A stretch of 64,000 nt of DNA. Source: Gerris lacustris. Taxonomy: Eukaryota; Arthropoda; Insecta; Hemiptera; Gerridae. The stretch covers positions 39,147,610 through 39,211,609 of the forward strand of contig OX578279.1 of NCBI GenBank assembly GCA_951217055.1, read 5' to 3'. Positions 22,408-34,812 of this stretch are shown in pieces. Under the pieces are notes generated by a model. That model was not told where the DNA came from, did not search any database, and saw nothing but the letters and a program-made list of their open reading frames with translations. The stretch's first letter is position 1; the number at the start of each line of letters is the position of its first letter. The position numbers and the translations under genes are program-made.

Positions 22408-23460
22408 ATTAGGACAAATCATATAGTATCCTGGCAGGAGAAGACTGTATTGTATTAACCACTCTAATTTGTAAGTCTTTTTGCAGTTTTATTGGAGTAG
22501 CGTAAGGTATCAATGTGTGCTAAAGAGCTATTGGAATCAAGATAAAGTGGCATTACCCTCTTTTTATCGATTTCTAAGGAGGTAATTTGATTAGAAGGAG
22601 AAAAAGTTCAAATATAAGGGAAATATTTAGTTGAAGTTATTTTTAGACTTTTTCTCCCGAGAAAGAATTCCTTTTTTTTATTCAATACTCTCTTGGGCTT
22701 CAAATTGTCACTTGGAGAAGGCAGAGGGTGTTCTGTTTATAGACACGTGACGTGTCACTGCCAATTTCAATGCTTCATCGTAAATAGATGACTGGAGTAC
22801 TGAGGAAAATAGAAGATTTCAATAACATAAATTGTGTATTTGTGGTTTGACAGTTGGTTTAATAGCTCAGGTGTCATCTTATATGCGTACATTAATAAAC
22901 TTCATTCGTATATTATATCATACTAGTTAGATATGACGGCCCGCTAGACAGCCTTGTGTAATTGGTCACCACCATTACAACCAACTAATATGCGGTCTGT
23001 TTAAATATTTGTTTTTTGTAACAAACCGATTGATTATGCACTTTTATATTAAAAAGTAGTCATATTTATTTTATTATTTTTCGAAAATTAAATTAGAATT
23101 AAAATTCATGTTTACAATTTTTTTTTAAAAATACCATAATATTTATTTCCATGAAAAATAATGAATGTATACATAAAAATAAAAAGTTGAAACATTCGAA
23201 CAAAAAAACTACTTTCCGGAAATGTTTATGACCACCGATAGTAACTTAAAATTAAAATTATTTCCAACAAATTTTTGCAGTTATATATTCCACTATCCAA
23301 AGACAACTGAGAATATTAAACTTCATTAGAAGAACAACGTGGTAATAATAAAGAAACAGTTATCTTTAAAGTGACAATAAATTATAATTTTATCACAATA
23401 TAACAGTATCAATTTAATTAGGATTAAAAGTGCAAATATAATTAAATAGTCCTGTGATAT
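22408..23460. other. AT-rich intron, nothing seen
   Basis: No supported gene or bounded repeat. Confidence 0.4.
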
Positions 23461-23580
23461 AGGGGTTATTACAAATGTTAAACGACAAACAGATCGCCTG
23501 ACGAGACCAAAATTATCTCCTGATGTCTGAAGAAACAAAATAATTTCGTTCTTTATAATGATGACATACTGTTACCTTCA
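23461..23580 (-). repeat. Family A fragment
   Basis: ACGACAAACAGATCGCCTGA and CTCCTGATGTCTGAAG...TTACCTTCAGTAAGCTC match the head end of family A in reverse orientation. Confidence 0.55.
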
Positions 23581-24889
23581 GTAAGCTCTGCAAGTAAAAA
23601 TGATGATGTAAAATTAAAAAGGCAAGATATTTATAGGAGAAATTTAAATTTATAGTATATTGACGATTGAAATAATTTTTACCCTACAGAATTTCGAACA
23701 AATTACTGTAAACTACGAATGGAATGGCAAAACATACTAATTATGGGATAAACATTATGCATAACTTAATGTATTTAATTAAAATCTTAATAAACTTGCT
23801 CAAACTGAATTAAACGAGTAAAGTGTATCTGTTTATTTGTCAAATCACAACTATTGAAGAACGTTTGCCAATGAATGAATGAAATTACAATAACATTTTT
23901 TCTGGTTTCAAATGTTCATACATAGAATCGTAAGTATATTCCTAATAACCTAAACATGTCGATATATATGTTGATACGATAACACTACTCCAACTGAAAC
24001 TAATTGTTGATCTAAGTGATGCGATCAGTATAAAGATTTTGCTTTGTTTCCTACTCAGTAATCTGATCTATTATGATCTTAAAAATCTATGAATTGAATG
24101 AAATAAAACAAATTTAATGAACTGTGTCAAATAATAATTATAAAGTAAAAAAATATAACAATTTTTACTTACATAATATATTATGTAATGATTCACGACA
24201 AAAGAAATTTGGGTGAAGCTTAGATTAGATACGGCTTTGTTATTAAATTAATTCTAGAATACTTATACAGTTATTGTGTCGTACATCAAAAAGTTTAAAG
24301 TATTATAATACATTTTTTCAAGGATCATAAAAGTCATGTTATTTTCTAGGAATATGTCATTACGAAGTAATGAATCAAATATCGGTGAAGTAGATAAGAC
24401 TTTTCTGCATTTTATTTTATACTACTTTTATATGGAAAGACTTTCCTTTAACCTAATATACTCGTATATATAAGGCGATGCAATGTGAAAAGAAGATAAG
24501 TAAAAAGAATTCAACACTCATATCTAACTTTATGTTCTTTGCGTGTCTTTGACTTCATGCAATCACATTATTTTATCTAAATAATAAGATAAATAAATAT
24601 AAAAGACGAAGTTGAGAACTAAAACAGTAAGAAAAGAAGGAGAGAAAGTATGTCACCATGTTACCAACCGAACTCACATCTCACTTTTAACATTAAATAA
24701 ATTAAACTAAAAGAGATGTATCACCAACACTAGTTTAACCAAGTATTTCCTGTTTAGATTTAAAAATTACGGGCCTAAATTATTTCCATATATAACTCCA
24801 AAGTAACAGGAATACACTCAATGAATTTGGTTCTTTAATCAAATTTTACTTGACTAAGATTTAAGTGAAACTGTGCAATGATATCAAAT
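23581..24889. other. AT-rich intron, nothing seen
   Basis: No supported gene or bounded repeat. Confidence 0.4.
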
Positions 24890-25330
24890 AAAGTACATCA
24901 GGTGTCGCTGTTGGTTTTACTAAAAAACTGTATTAGAAAAAAATGTTTGTCTCATTGAATAGATGAAGTTAGATTTTTTTTCCCGACCTAAAATTCCAAT
25001 TTTAAATTTAAAGTTCACGCTTATGCAAGCGTTGGTCGTGAACGCTTGGACGGATAACGTTGTCCAACGAACTCGTCTTGGGCATTGGCAAAATAAACAT
25101 GTCTACCAAATTTCATCAAAATCGGTCGACATTTACTCAAGTTATCGTCACACGTTTCATAATTCACGGACACACAGACCGACAGACAGACAGACACGAG
25201 ACCAAAAATGTTCCCTGATGTCAGAAACGGATTTCTGTCTTGGAATTTTTAAAATCGGAGACATAAAAGTTTTTCGTTCTCAAAAGTGAACACAATGCTT
25301 CCGTTACCTTCGGTAAGCTCGGAAGCAACA
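24890..25330 (+). repeat. Dispersed repeat family B copy, most complete
   Basis: Runs from GGTGTCGCTGTTGGTTTTAC through ATAACGTTGTCCAACGAACT, GTTATCGTCACACG, an ACAGACAGACAG tract and TGATGTCAGAAACGG to TTACCTTCGGTAAGCTCGGA. The last part is the head hairpin shared with family A, so A and B share one end. The 108-aa ORF across it is a repeat translation. Confidence 0.7.
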
Positions 25331-25594
25331 TGAAATCGACTTGTACTGTACAGTTAGTAGAGTTTTAAATGTACTACATTTACATGTTTACAATAAATGT
25401 GATTAATCTCTAATGTATAACATCAAAAAACAATAATATAATCAATAACCACTAATAATACAACGAAATAACGATAACACGCAAATATTACTAAAAATCA
25501 ATTAAATATCAAATATTACGAGTATATACACAAGTATTTTATTAAAAATATATATTATATTATACATACATTTCAATATTTTGTGTATTACTTA
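25331..25594. other. AT-rich intron, nothing seen
   Basis: Low-complexity AT sequence without features. Confidence 0.4.
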
Positions 25595-25670
25595 TATAAT
25601 CGAGTAGTGTCCCGACGACGCACCTCGAAATGATTTGTTATTGCAGAGCTAAGGCAACCACAATTATTCC
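25595..25670 (-). repeat. Inverted copy of the repeat at 18058
   Basis: TAGTGTCCCGACGACGCACC then TCGAAATGATTTGTTATTGC is the reverse complement of 18060-18125 with a few differences. Confidence 0.6.
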
Positions 25671-25827
25671 AATAAAAATAAATGTTTATTTTGATTTGTT
25701 GGTCATTATATAGATATAATAACTTATCTAAATTACCTAATAACTAAATTTCACTCTTTTTTAAGTATAAAATTAAGCCCGTTATTAATAATAAAACAAA
25801 TACAGTAATAAAAATAAATAAAAATCG

Positions 25828-25858
<31 letters not shown>
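25828..25858. repeat. Poly(A) tract
   Basis: An uninterrupted run of 31 A. No retroposon body is recognised immediately upstream. Confidence 0.9.
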
Positions 25859-25860
<2 letters not shown>

Positions 25861-26155
25861 GAAACAGATTTTCTTTAAAAAAAAGTAGCTAAATTTGGAT
25901 TACTTCTTAAGAAGACTTATTTTCATTAAATAACGTGGTTCGAGATAATAGTATTGATGTTGAGGGTGAGAATGTAAGGGTGTAACAGAACTAAGCTAGT
26001 CGAATCTTACATTGTAGAAGAACGCTCGTATGTACAAACTATTTCTCTATAATATGGTTGAAATGGATATCAGTTGTTTACAAGGTCATAGTCAGTCAGA
26101 GTCTGTTGATACATACAACAATATGTAGCTACATTATTTAGAGATAAAAATGAAC

Positions 26156-26228
26156 CGCCCGGACAGGGACTTGAACCCTGGACCCTTAGGTTAAAAGCCT
26201 AATGCTCTACCGACTGAGCTACCCGGGC
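26156..26228 (-). tRNA. tRNA-Lys (anticodon UUU)
   Basis: A 73-nt minus-strand cloverleaf with all helices paired. The acceptor is GCCCGGG/TCCGGGC (one G-U pair) with G discriminator, the D stem GCTC/GAGC and the anticodon stem TTAGG/CCTAA with loop CTTTTAA. The T stem is CAGGG/CCCTG with loop TTCAAGT. The A box (TAGCTCAGTCGG) and B box (GGTTCAAGTCC) are canonical. There is no intron and no encoded CCA, as normal for a nuclear tRNA. A TTTTT terminator lies a few bases downstream on the minus strand. It lies in the 35.7-kb Dscam intron in the same orientation as that gene and looks functional. Confidence 0.96.
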
Positions 26229-26334
26229 TCACATTCCAAGATCACTATAATTTTTTTTTTTCTTAACTCACCACGAAAAAAATACAACACTTAAATAAAG
26301 AATACGATTAAATAAAATGAACGCATTTAAATTA

Positions 26335-26607
26335 CAGTCTTCGCACAACTAGAATCGACGCGTTGACAGCGAGGGAAAAACTAGCAAAAGGGGGGACGAG
26401 CCAATGAGAGCTTGAGATTTTCCCGGACAAAAGGTCGGGCCAACTAGGCAAAGATAAATGTCTCTAGTGGAGGGGAGAGGCCCTCTGGATAACAGTATAA
26501 GAAGGCTTCGTAGTGGCTTTATTTTTTCCCCCAGAGAGGTTGGCCAATCTGTGTGTCACTTAATTTCCCGCGCTGTCAACGCGTCTATTCTAGTTGTGCG
26601 AAGACTG
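26335..26607. mobile_element. Tc1/mariner-type MITE, 273 bp
   Basis: Ends CAGTCTTCGCACAACTAGAA (26335) and CTAGTTGTGCGAAGACTG (26607) are inverted repeats that continue about 38 bp to the GACGCGTTGACAGCG / CGCTGTCAACGCGTC block. TA flanks both ends (26333-26334 and 26608-26609). It is GC-richer than its surroundings and non-coding. Confidence 0.85.
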
Positions 26608-26759
26608 TAAATCACAGCTTTTAAAATAAAGTTTTGACTAGTCTTCAAGGTTTATTTTTTTGCTGGTTTATACTGCTTCTTTTTAGCTTATACAACATAT
26701 ATTGTGTCATAAAAATGTTTTTAAACCAGCATGTTCTAATCGCTGTTGCAATAACAAGA

Positions 26760-28080
26760 TACTGAATTTACTTGCATCTAAAACACATCACGGGTTGTCA
26801 ATACTCCATAATTTGTGGGATAAAATGGCCGCCATTTTGAAAATGCGATATATTATAATAGTGATCTACATTTAAATGCCTTTAAAATGATACTCCATTC
26901 AAAAATTTAAAAAAATAAACAATGATGCGATCAGTTCGCAACAGCAATTGCCCGCTGGTCGTAAAAATTTCGAGTGGTGAAGTTCTCAACATTTTTTTCT
27001 GTTTTTGGGCAAAAACGTTCAAGTTTATACTACATTTCAAATCTCTAGCTACAATTAGATAGTCGGGAGATATGATACAAGATGCGATGGACGGACGGAC
27101 AAACTACCAAAAGCATAAGGGTTTCTAGGATGAACTCGAAACCAAATAAATGTTTCTACTTCTAGGGTCAAAATCCAAATCCTGTTTCTCCCTTTAATAA
27201 AACTGTCATAGCTACAGGTTTCTTAATCTCAACTCTTGTGAAAGTACAACACTTTGGGTCGAAGTTTGGTTGAATTTTGTATTATGTCTTGTGTTTAAAC
27301 TAGTTGTACATAGAGGGGTTGAAGTTTAGCCAGTTACCACAGAGTTAGTATTTCATCGTCAAATTATTATGAGGTAAGATTTTGATTTACTTTTCATTGA
27401 AAACCAAATATGTACACCTAATTGCAAACAACAATTTTAACCTAATTACCTTAGCTTTTAAACTAAATGGCATTTTGCTGCAAAGCTTTAATTATTATTT
27501 TATCTGAGTTACACTTATAAACAGATTATCTGTATCATTTTTTTTTTTTTTTAATTTTCGTTACCTAAAGGAAAAATATTCTTTTTACCAAAAAAAATCC
27601 GAAACCGAGATTTCAACGAACTATCCGTTTTGGGTGTTTTCAAGAAGATTTGAGGTGTTTTTAGCTGGATGTCTGTCTGTCTACGAGTGTGTGTGTGTAC
27701 AATCAGTCTGTCTCTGCCAGGAAAATCATAAATTTATGACGTCATTAACCGATTCTGCCGAGTCATTAAAATTTTTAAAAATGTGTGAAAAAGCGAAAAC
27801 AATTCCGATTGCGCTGGTATTTGCTCCAATTATACCTCTTTATAAGACAAACAATTTGCTTTCATATCTTCCGCCATTTTGAAAATATCGACTTTTGAAC
27901 TTTGAAACTATAACGTTAAATAATTTCTGAACTATTTCGCCGAAAGAGCTGAAATTAGTTCTAAAGATTCCATTCCATATTTTATCTTAATATATCTGCC
28001 ACCATTTTGAAAATATCAACTTTTGATTTTTATAAAGAAAATGTATTTTTTTATTATTTTTTTTTTTTTTTAAATAACGC
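26760..28080 (+). repeat. Dispersed repeat family D (GCCGCCATTTTG-bearing) remnants
   Basis: Contains GGCCGCCATTTTGAAAATGC (26827), CCGCCATTTTGAAAATATCG (27871) and a weaker copy at 28002. Other blocks are ATGGACGGACGGACAAACTA (27087) and CGAACTATCCGTTTTGGGTG (27617). Several of these recur inverted at 32520-32940 (for example CACCTAAAACGGATAATTCC). The 82-aa ORF at 27634 is a repeat translation. Confidence 0.55.
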
Positions 28081-30700
28081 GCCTCATTAAAACCGGATTT
28101 AACTTTTAACGGACAAACAAAATTATACGGAAAAAAATCTGTCATTTATAGGTTTATATTGAGTAAGGAAAAGTTCTGCCTACTTCCAATTTTTTCTTTT
28201 TATATAATATTGAGTGTTCTTCTGTAATTGGGTTTAATTTTTTCCTTTAATCTTGAAAGGTTTGATATTAAAGGGTCAGGTTGACATTGTGAAAACCGAG
28301 TTAATTGCATCTCTGCTAGACCGTGAGGGCCCTCTATAGGGCAGGGAGAGTTGGTGCATTCACATCATGCATCAGTGTGGTAAACGCATATTGATCCCCT
28401 TGCTCTCAGGTATTGACCCAGACCTTATACACCTGGATGCCACCTGCCTATATCCTACACTAACTCTCAGTGGCATCTCTTATTATAATACTTCCCTGGA
28501 CCTTCTTTTCACGCTACAATTTACCTTATTTAATTCAAAATGAAAAATTTCAATACGTTTCAATTACTCTTCACATTAAACTTTTTGAACAAACTCTTAG
28601 AGTTTTTAAAGTTTTTACGAGTTCTAAATAGTAAACAAAAGATGCTTTTAGCCGTTGAATACCTGCACTCTTGCTTTACTGGAATTTACAGACTTTTCTT
28701 AAAAGCAAGCCTTTACTCACTGTTAAATCACTGCAACCTTTCTAATATGTTCTCATCTCTACCCCAGTTCAAAAACTTTAAAATCTCCAACATTTCTTTG
28801 CAACAATTTTTATTATTAGTCAGGAGCATAGGTTGGATATAAAGAATAAAAACCCATTATTGCAACAAAACATTTTCTCATTGTAATAATTTAAAAAATG
28901 TATCAAGGATTGATTTAGTAGCAATGATCACTAACGTTGCTCAAGGGTTAAGAATCCTTATCAAAAGTTTCCATAAAATAATCATTTGAATTGTTGAGAG
29001 TGCCCTAGTCTTGTAATGTAAGGGTAGTAGACTTGTTTGTAAGTCCGAATTTTAGAAATACCCCTAGACATAATGAGCAATTTTAATAATTATTACCAAT
29101 CATAATATTAAGGTTTTTCAATCAGGAAAATTTCAATCTTTGTGTTTTTAATAATAAATGATCATTCAGTACCTTCGCTCATGGAACGTAAGCTTAAATA
29201 ACAATACAAAAATTATCAAAAACTTGGAGACCATTATTTTCAACCTAACTTTGATTTTTATAATGGAGTATAAGAATATTAGTTTAAAACCCTATTTGAA
29301 AAAAATAAAATCATATTTTTTATTTATTCCTGTAGCATAGGAGTTTTCAATGCATTTGGATTCTGTACGACTATTTTGTATTTGTATAATATTAATTATA
29401 ATCTATATGTTTGGTTAGCAAAGTTAAAAAGATATAAATAAAATAAAAACGATGAGACCTCGAAGGGATGCAAGAAACGCGGAAGCAGAAATGGAAGTAA
29501 GTGTCTACTTCAATTAGCGCTGAAATGGACAAATTTAATTATCATGAATTCGACAAATTGAACAATTAAAAGCGTTTGTCTGGTAAAGGGACTAGGAAAC
29601 TGGGACAAAAAGAGACAGGGCTAGTGAGGAAGCTCGCAGAGACCTTCTCTCGACATTTTTATAGGGCCTCAGGCTTTAAAAGGCATTAAGTCATTATGTT
29701 TTAACCAAATGATTGACGATTGAGATTAAAATGACATCAAAAGTAGTTTTTAAAAAGTTCATAAACCAAATGTGACGATTTTAGAAGTGAGATTTGATTT
29801 TGAGAGAAATAATCGAAAGGAGGGAGAGTTTTTTAGAATTTGCAAATAGGCTAAAATCATTTACAAAGTGAGTATGGAGAAAGGGTAGATGAGAGAATGA
29901 GAGACAAGATTGCAGTAGGAATAAATTATACAACATTTTAATAAAAATTAGAGAAAGATGGCCAGCTGGAGTGGATAAGCTTGAGAGGACAATCACATTT
30001 GACCGGTTATTTTGGCTGGCGATATCAATGGAAAGAGCGAGGTCAGAAGATAAAGAAACACAAGGCACCGAGGATTCAAAAACGAAGGATAGTGGAGAGA
30101 TATTTCAAATATAAATGACTAAAATTGATAAAAGAAAAAAAAATGAAGTGCTACTTGACAGTAGCATGCTTATGTCAGATCAAAAACGTGCCACGAGGGA
30201 TGCAAACCCAAAAGTGACAATATCAAAGTCAAAAAAAGTCAAAATGAGGCAAGTGCAGTGGGGACATACCTCGGCAGTTTCATTTGATTCCCAACAATTA
30301 TATTAACAGATCTATAAACCCAATTGTAACTTTAATGTAAAATGCTGCCAGATTGGCAACAGTGAGGTAAAAACAAAGTGGAAAGAAGAGAGGAAACGAG
30401 GAGTTGAAGTTTATAATTTAAGGTAGACAGATGGATATTAGATTACTTGATTTTAACCAACACTCCCAGACTGGCTCATGCAGAAATGTTAGAAATTGAA
30501 TAATGTTAATTAATTATCAAAAAACTTATTATTAATATAGATAATCATATTATCAACAGGTTTTATATTAAATGATATAAATCTCGATTATGCAGAGTCC
30601 ACTATTATTAAACATTTTGTTTTTAAATTTGATAGATTTATTATGTACTCAGGATGAGTTCAATTTAACTAAAGGGAGTTGTTTACATAGATACATGATT
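28081..30700. other. Intron, nothing firmly identified
   Basis: The stretch at 28300-28460 is less AT-rich (GTGAGGGCCCTCTATAGGGC) and may be an old repeat. ORFs at 28540-28842, 29781-30068 and 30115-30306 show no conserved motif, no splice context in frame with the Dscam gene and no homologue I recognise, so they are not called. Confidence 0.35.
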
Positions 30701-31070
30701 TCTTCGATTACTGTTTTCGACAACTACCCGCCGGACATAAAAAATCTTTTAGTTCCTAGGACGTAAAAGATTTTTTCTTTACAGCTAGGAGTAATGAAAA
30801 GATTTTTTAAGTCCACGTAATGAAAAAATGGATTTTAGCTATGTCTTTTAGGCTCTAAAGTTACTATTTCACAGCCTACCACGGAAAAAATAATTTTTTT
30901 AAGTCGCTATATTTTTAAAATGTGTGGGTAGGTACTACACTCATATATGCCAAATTTCAAATTGATCGGACGAAAAGTGTAGCCGTGAGAGCAGGCGACA
31001 GACGGACGGACGGACATACAAACACACGCAGGAAAATATAAGGGTCCCTGGTTTACGGACCCTAAAAACT
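30701..31070 (+). repeat. Dispersed repeat with GGACGGAC tract
   Basis: The paired segments AAAAATCTTTTAGTTCCTAG and ACGTAAAAGATTTTTT, then GTAGCCGTGAGAGCAGGCGA, a GACGGACGGACGGAC tract and GGTCCCTGGTTTACGGACCC (a hairpin) define a repeat. It has no coding capacity and I do not recognise the family. Confidence 0.5.
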
Positions 31071-32135
31071 TAATTTAATTGCAATTTAATTATTACTGAA
31101 CTTTACATATAAACACCCCGAATTCGGGTTCTACCTAAATCAGAATGTTTACATTTGTGAAGGCAAATAACGGTTAATTCCAGGAAAAGTGTTTTTGGGT
31201 TAGGAAAATGTTATATGTAATAGGTTTTTTTTTAATATTAAATTTTAGAGGCATATAGCTGTTGATCAGAGAAAAATAGCAATGACTTTTTATTAAATTC
31301 TTATAGTTTAAAAGATGCGACTCAATCTTACCCTCATGCCATTACTTTAAAGTACAGGATAGAGGCGATGTTATGTTCTACAGGATAGTATTATTTTATT
31401 GAAGCGTAAAGAAGGCTATCTAGGAGTGGAATGTATCCCGTACTAGTAAGATGAATTGAATGGATAGTATCAGTGAATAGTATTTCTATGCTGTCAGTTC
31501 CAGTAAGTCCCCGCCCACCAACCCCTCGTCTCCATCCCGTGCTAATACATGTAATTGATCCCGGGTCCCGCGAGATCCCTGAATTCACGAGGACCCTGGA
31601 TTCAGAGGATCGCCGGCTTTATCCCAGCTCCAATGCCTGTTTCTAATGCAGAGTCACGAGTCTGGAGCCCTGCTTCTCTAGTCAAATCCTGGTATAACAA
31701 CAAATATTCTAGTTCAACAAACTAAGTTATCAAACATTGCCGAGGGGCAAAGCTTCGTTAATTCGAGGCAATTCAAAATGCACATCTAAAATTGGATTGT
31801 ACTTTTATTTACTAGATACAACAGTATATTTACTTATAATTGATTTTTCAACCTATTTTTATATGAGATTAACGAAAAGGGATTGTTTTTATTTTAAAAT
31901 TGATCCTGTAAGAACGGTATTGTAGTAAAATTTTAATCTTTCGTGAAAATCGCACAATAATAATCAATTTATCACGATTTGAATGAATCTGCAATAATAA
32001 TTTGAATTATTAATTAAATTCTATGATACAAAATTAAAATTCATACAACAAATAGAGAAGCATTAATGTTACGGACAGGTACCTCGACACTGAGTTACAC
32101 TACTCACCATCCTAGTCAGAAGAAAGCCTTCATGA
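31071..32135. other. Intron with a GC-rich patch at 31495-31640
   Basis: The patch includes CCCCGCCCACCAACCCC and GATCCCGGGTCCCGCGAG. No ORF, RNA or TIR is evident. The remainder is AT-rich. Confidence 0.4.
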
Positions 32136-32246
32136 ACTCACAGATCAGATCACTTCGCAGATGCCACTAAAATGGCCTCTCCTGCTGCTTCGCAGCAGGA
32201 GGAAGCAGCATTGGACGTGGTCAGTACTTGGATGGGTGACCGTTCT
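32136..32246 (+). repeat. 5S rRNA-like sequence (5S-derived SINE or pseudogene)
   Basis: GTGGTCAGTACTTGGATGGG then TGACCG is the conserved 3' half of eukaryotic 5S rRNA, including the box C promoter element. Upstream, AGATCACTTCG and AAGCAGCATTGGACG look like the central 5S segment. They are split by extra sequence with a perfect 8-bp hairpin, CCTGCTGC-TTC-GCAGCAGG (32181-32199). The 5' third and the terminal helix of 5S are missing, so this is not a functional 5S gene. Confidence 0.7.
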
Positions 32247-32519
32247 GAACTAACTGGTTTATTATCATTCTTCATAAATAACCTTATTTTTAAAAGCTAT
32301 ATTTTATTTAATTATTTGAAGTTTGGCGGCAATTTGACAGATGTAAACAAACTTTGACGTCATCAAAATGATCGCATTAATAAAAATAATTATATTCACT
32401 TATAACTTTTAAACTAATTAATGAAACTTTATCGTTTTTTTTATATTTGTTCCTTAATTTTTTCCGGTTCCTAAGATATGCTATATGTCAAAAACCTATT
32501 TATACTTTCGGTATGATTA

Positions 32520-32945
32520 ACCGTCAAAGTTAAAAAATTTAAAAATTGATAACTTCAAAATGGCGGCCAATATCAAAATGAAAATTGGTGGGCTTGTTTG
32601 TCATACAGAGAGGTACATTCGTGCCAAATTTCAACTCGATCAGGACCATAATCGATTTATTACGATTTTTCTAATTTTTTGCTGACTCAGCTAACTGGGT
32701 TTAAGATGGCGGAAAAAGTTGATTTTCCGGGCGGCACAACTACAGGTTAGGACTGATTTTTCTGCCAAGTTTCAACTCTCTAGGTTAAATACCTTGGGCG
32801 CTACGATGATAACACACATACACACATACATACGTCATGCTGAAAACCACTCAGGAGGTCTTAAAAACACCTAAAACGGATAATTCCGTTGAAATCTCGA
32901 AAAAAAAATTTTTGGTGAAAACAACACTTTTCCTACTATTAGTAG
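32520..32945 (-). repeat. Family D copy, inverted
   Basis: Carries TTCAAAATGGCGGCCAATAT (32554), AAGATGGCGGAAAAAGTTG (32702) and CACCTAAAACGGATAATTCC near its right end. The blocks match the plus-oriented family D at 26760-28080 in reverse order. No ORF. Confidence 0.6.
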
Positions 32946-33329
32946 TGAGGAAAAGTAAAAAAAACACTGAGATAAAATCAAAAAGTTTTTTGTGATAATA
33001 GAATATCAATATATATTCAAGTTATGATAGTGAATAGGTAAAGCTAACACCTGTTAAAGTATTGGTGTGTTTTTATATTGACATAGAAGGATTAATATAT
33101 TAGAAGTAAATAAAAAAAATCATGTAAAAGAGATAAAACAAAATGGAAGAAAAAATCCGTATATTCTTGTTATAATCCAGGAAAATAAGGAATAATAGGG
33201 GAAATAATTTATAAAGTTTTGAAACTTTGTGAAAAATCTTTTAAGGGGTGTAGTAGTAAGAAACAGTAAAGTTCCCCCCTCTTGAGGGGGCGCGTCCCCC
33301 TCTCCCCCCTCCTTAAAGTCCAAAATTTA

Positions 33330-33795
33330 CTTATTTTTCACTTTTTACGCAAAACGGTTTATTTTTTGAAGAGAAGTGTTATTACCAAAACCAAAATTAT
33401 TCCTCACATAATTCTGCACAAAAAAGGTCCTATGCATGTTTGATGTAGGACATACCGTTTTCGAGATATTGTTGTTGGATAGAGATAAAACGTATTTTTG
33501 CGAACCAAGATATCTAAAAAACAACACATCCGATTTTAATGAAATTGGGATGGTAGGTTATACTTAGCCCACTGTTGATCCCATACAAGTTTCAACCTTC
33601 TGCGCCCATTATTTTATCCTCCACATGCGCACAAACATACATTTATTTAGACCTATATCTTCAAAAGTACTCAACTGATTATTATGAAATTTGTATGGTT
33701 TGTCGAAAGTAGCCCGCAGATAGCCTCACATTAATTTCAACCGTCTGCTATCTTTACATTTTCTAAATTGGTCCCCTTTCTGCCTGTCCGATGAT
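33330..33795. repeat. Family A copy
   Basis: GCGAACCAAGATATCTAAAA, GAAATTGGGATGGTAGGTTA, CATACAAGTTTCAACCTTCT and TTTGTCGAAAGTAGCCCGCA appear in the same order as at 41755-42020. Confidence 0.7.
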
Positions 33796-34588
33796 CAATT
33801 TTTTGTTTGTCTGTCATGAATTTAAGTATCAATTTATCAAAATGTAAAGAGCGCAGACGAAATGTTCTGTTGAATCGTATGTAATGTTGATAAGTTCCGA
33901 ATTTATTTACTTCACATAAATGACATCCATCTAGATCTGATCTTAAAACTATAAAAGGACAAATCTTTGTACAACGGATCTCCCCAACACCAAATCTAAA
34001 GCGTGCCATCGATATTGTATTTGAAATAATATAAATAATATAATCGATAAATAATATAATCGATATTTCCTGTTTTGCTGTCATTCAATGTTTATCTATC
34101 ACAAATTTGAGACCCGTCAAAATGAAGATTGCGTAAATATTGGACATGGCAAAACAAATAAAATAACTTGCGGATTTTTTTCCGAACTAACTTTCCGTAC
34201 AGCAAAATTTGCTGAAAACCAATTAAATTCTGCTGAAAGATGGCTAAAAGTATTAAAATAATGCATTGTCATCGTGTTCTGAGCTATGCTAAAAGTTTCA
34301 ATTGTCTAGCTATTCGGGAAGTTGGTTAGAAATCGATTGCCAGATTTGTACCGGACAAACAAACAAACAAACAAGAAAGCAAGCTAATAGAAACGTAGTA
34401 AAATAAATATGATTTTTATGAAAATCGAGAACAAAAAGTAAACAACCACCTGTTGAACACTATTTAAATCAATAAAATAAGATTTAATGATAGTATCAAT
34501 ACTTATAAGAGAAAGTTTTGTTCGATTTATCGGATCGATTTTTTTTACTACAGGGTAAAATAAAATTAACTTAATAATTATCTGTTAT
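33796..34588. other. Intron with repeat debris
   Basis: The segment GAGAAAGTTTTGTTCGATTT...GATCGATTTTTTTTAC (34510-34555) resembles 10840-10880 (AGAAAGTTTTGTTCGACTTG). They are copies of an unnamed dispersed repeat. The 115-aa ORF at 33737-34084 is not recognised. Confidence 0.4.
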
Positions 34589-34599
34589 TCCATTAATCT

Positions 34600-34781
34600 T
34601 TTTTTTTTTTTTTTTTTTTTTTCTTTATTTCTTTAGTCACAACTACAATTTTACAATCGTAACAAGCGACTGAGTGCAATTTTAAAAATTGTACAATAGT
34701 AAAAGTAATTAAATAATAATAACAAAAATAATTGTCAAAAGCATAATCATAATTATAAGATATAATAATAATAATAACAAA

Positions 34782-34812
<31 letters not shown>

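Noticed and set aside
28540..28842. 100-aa ORF
   Set aside because: Leu/Phe/Lys-rich from AT-rich DNA; no recognisable motif and no sign of splicing.
33737..34084. 115-aa minus-strand ORF
   Set aside because: Composition is ordinary for chance AT-rich ORFs, there is no domain, and it overlaps repeat debris similar to family A.
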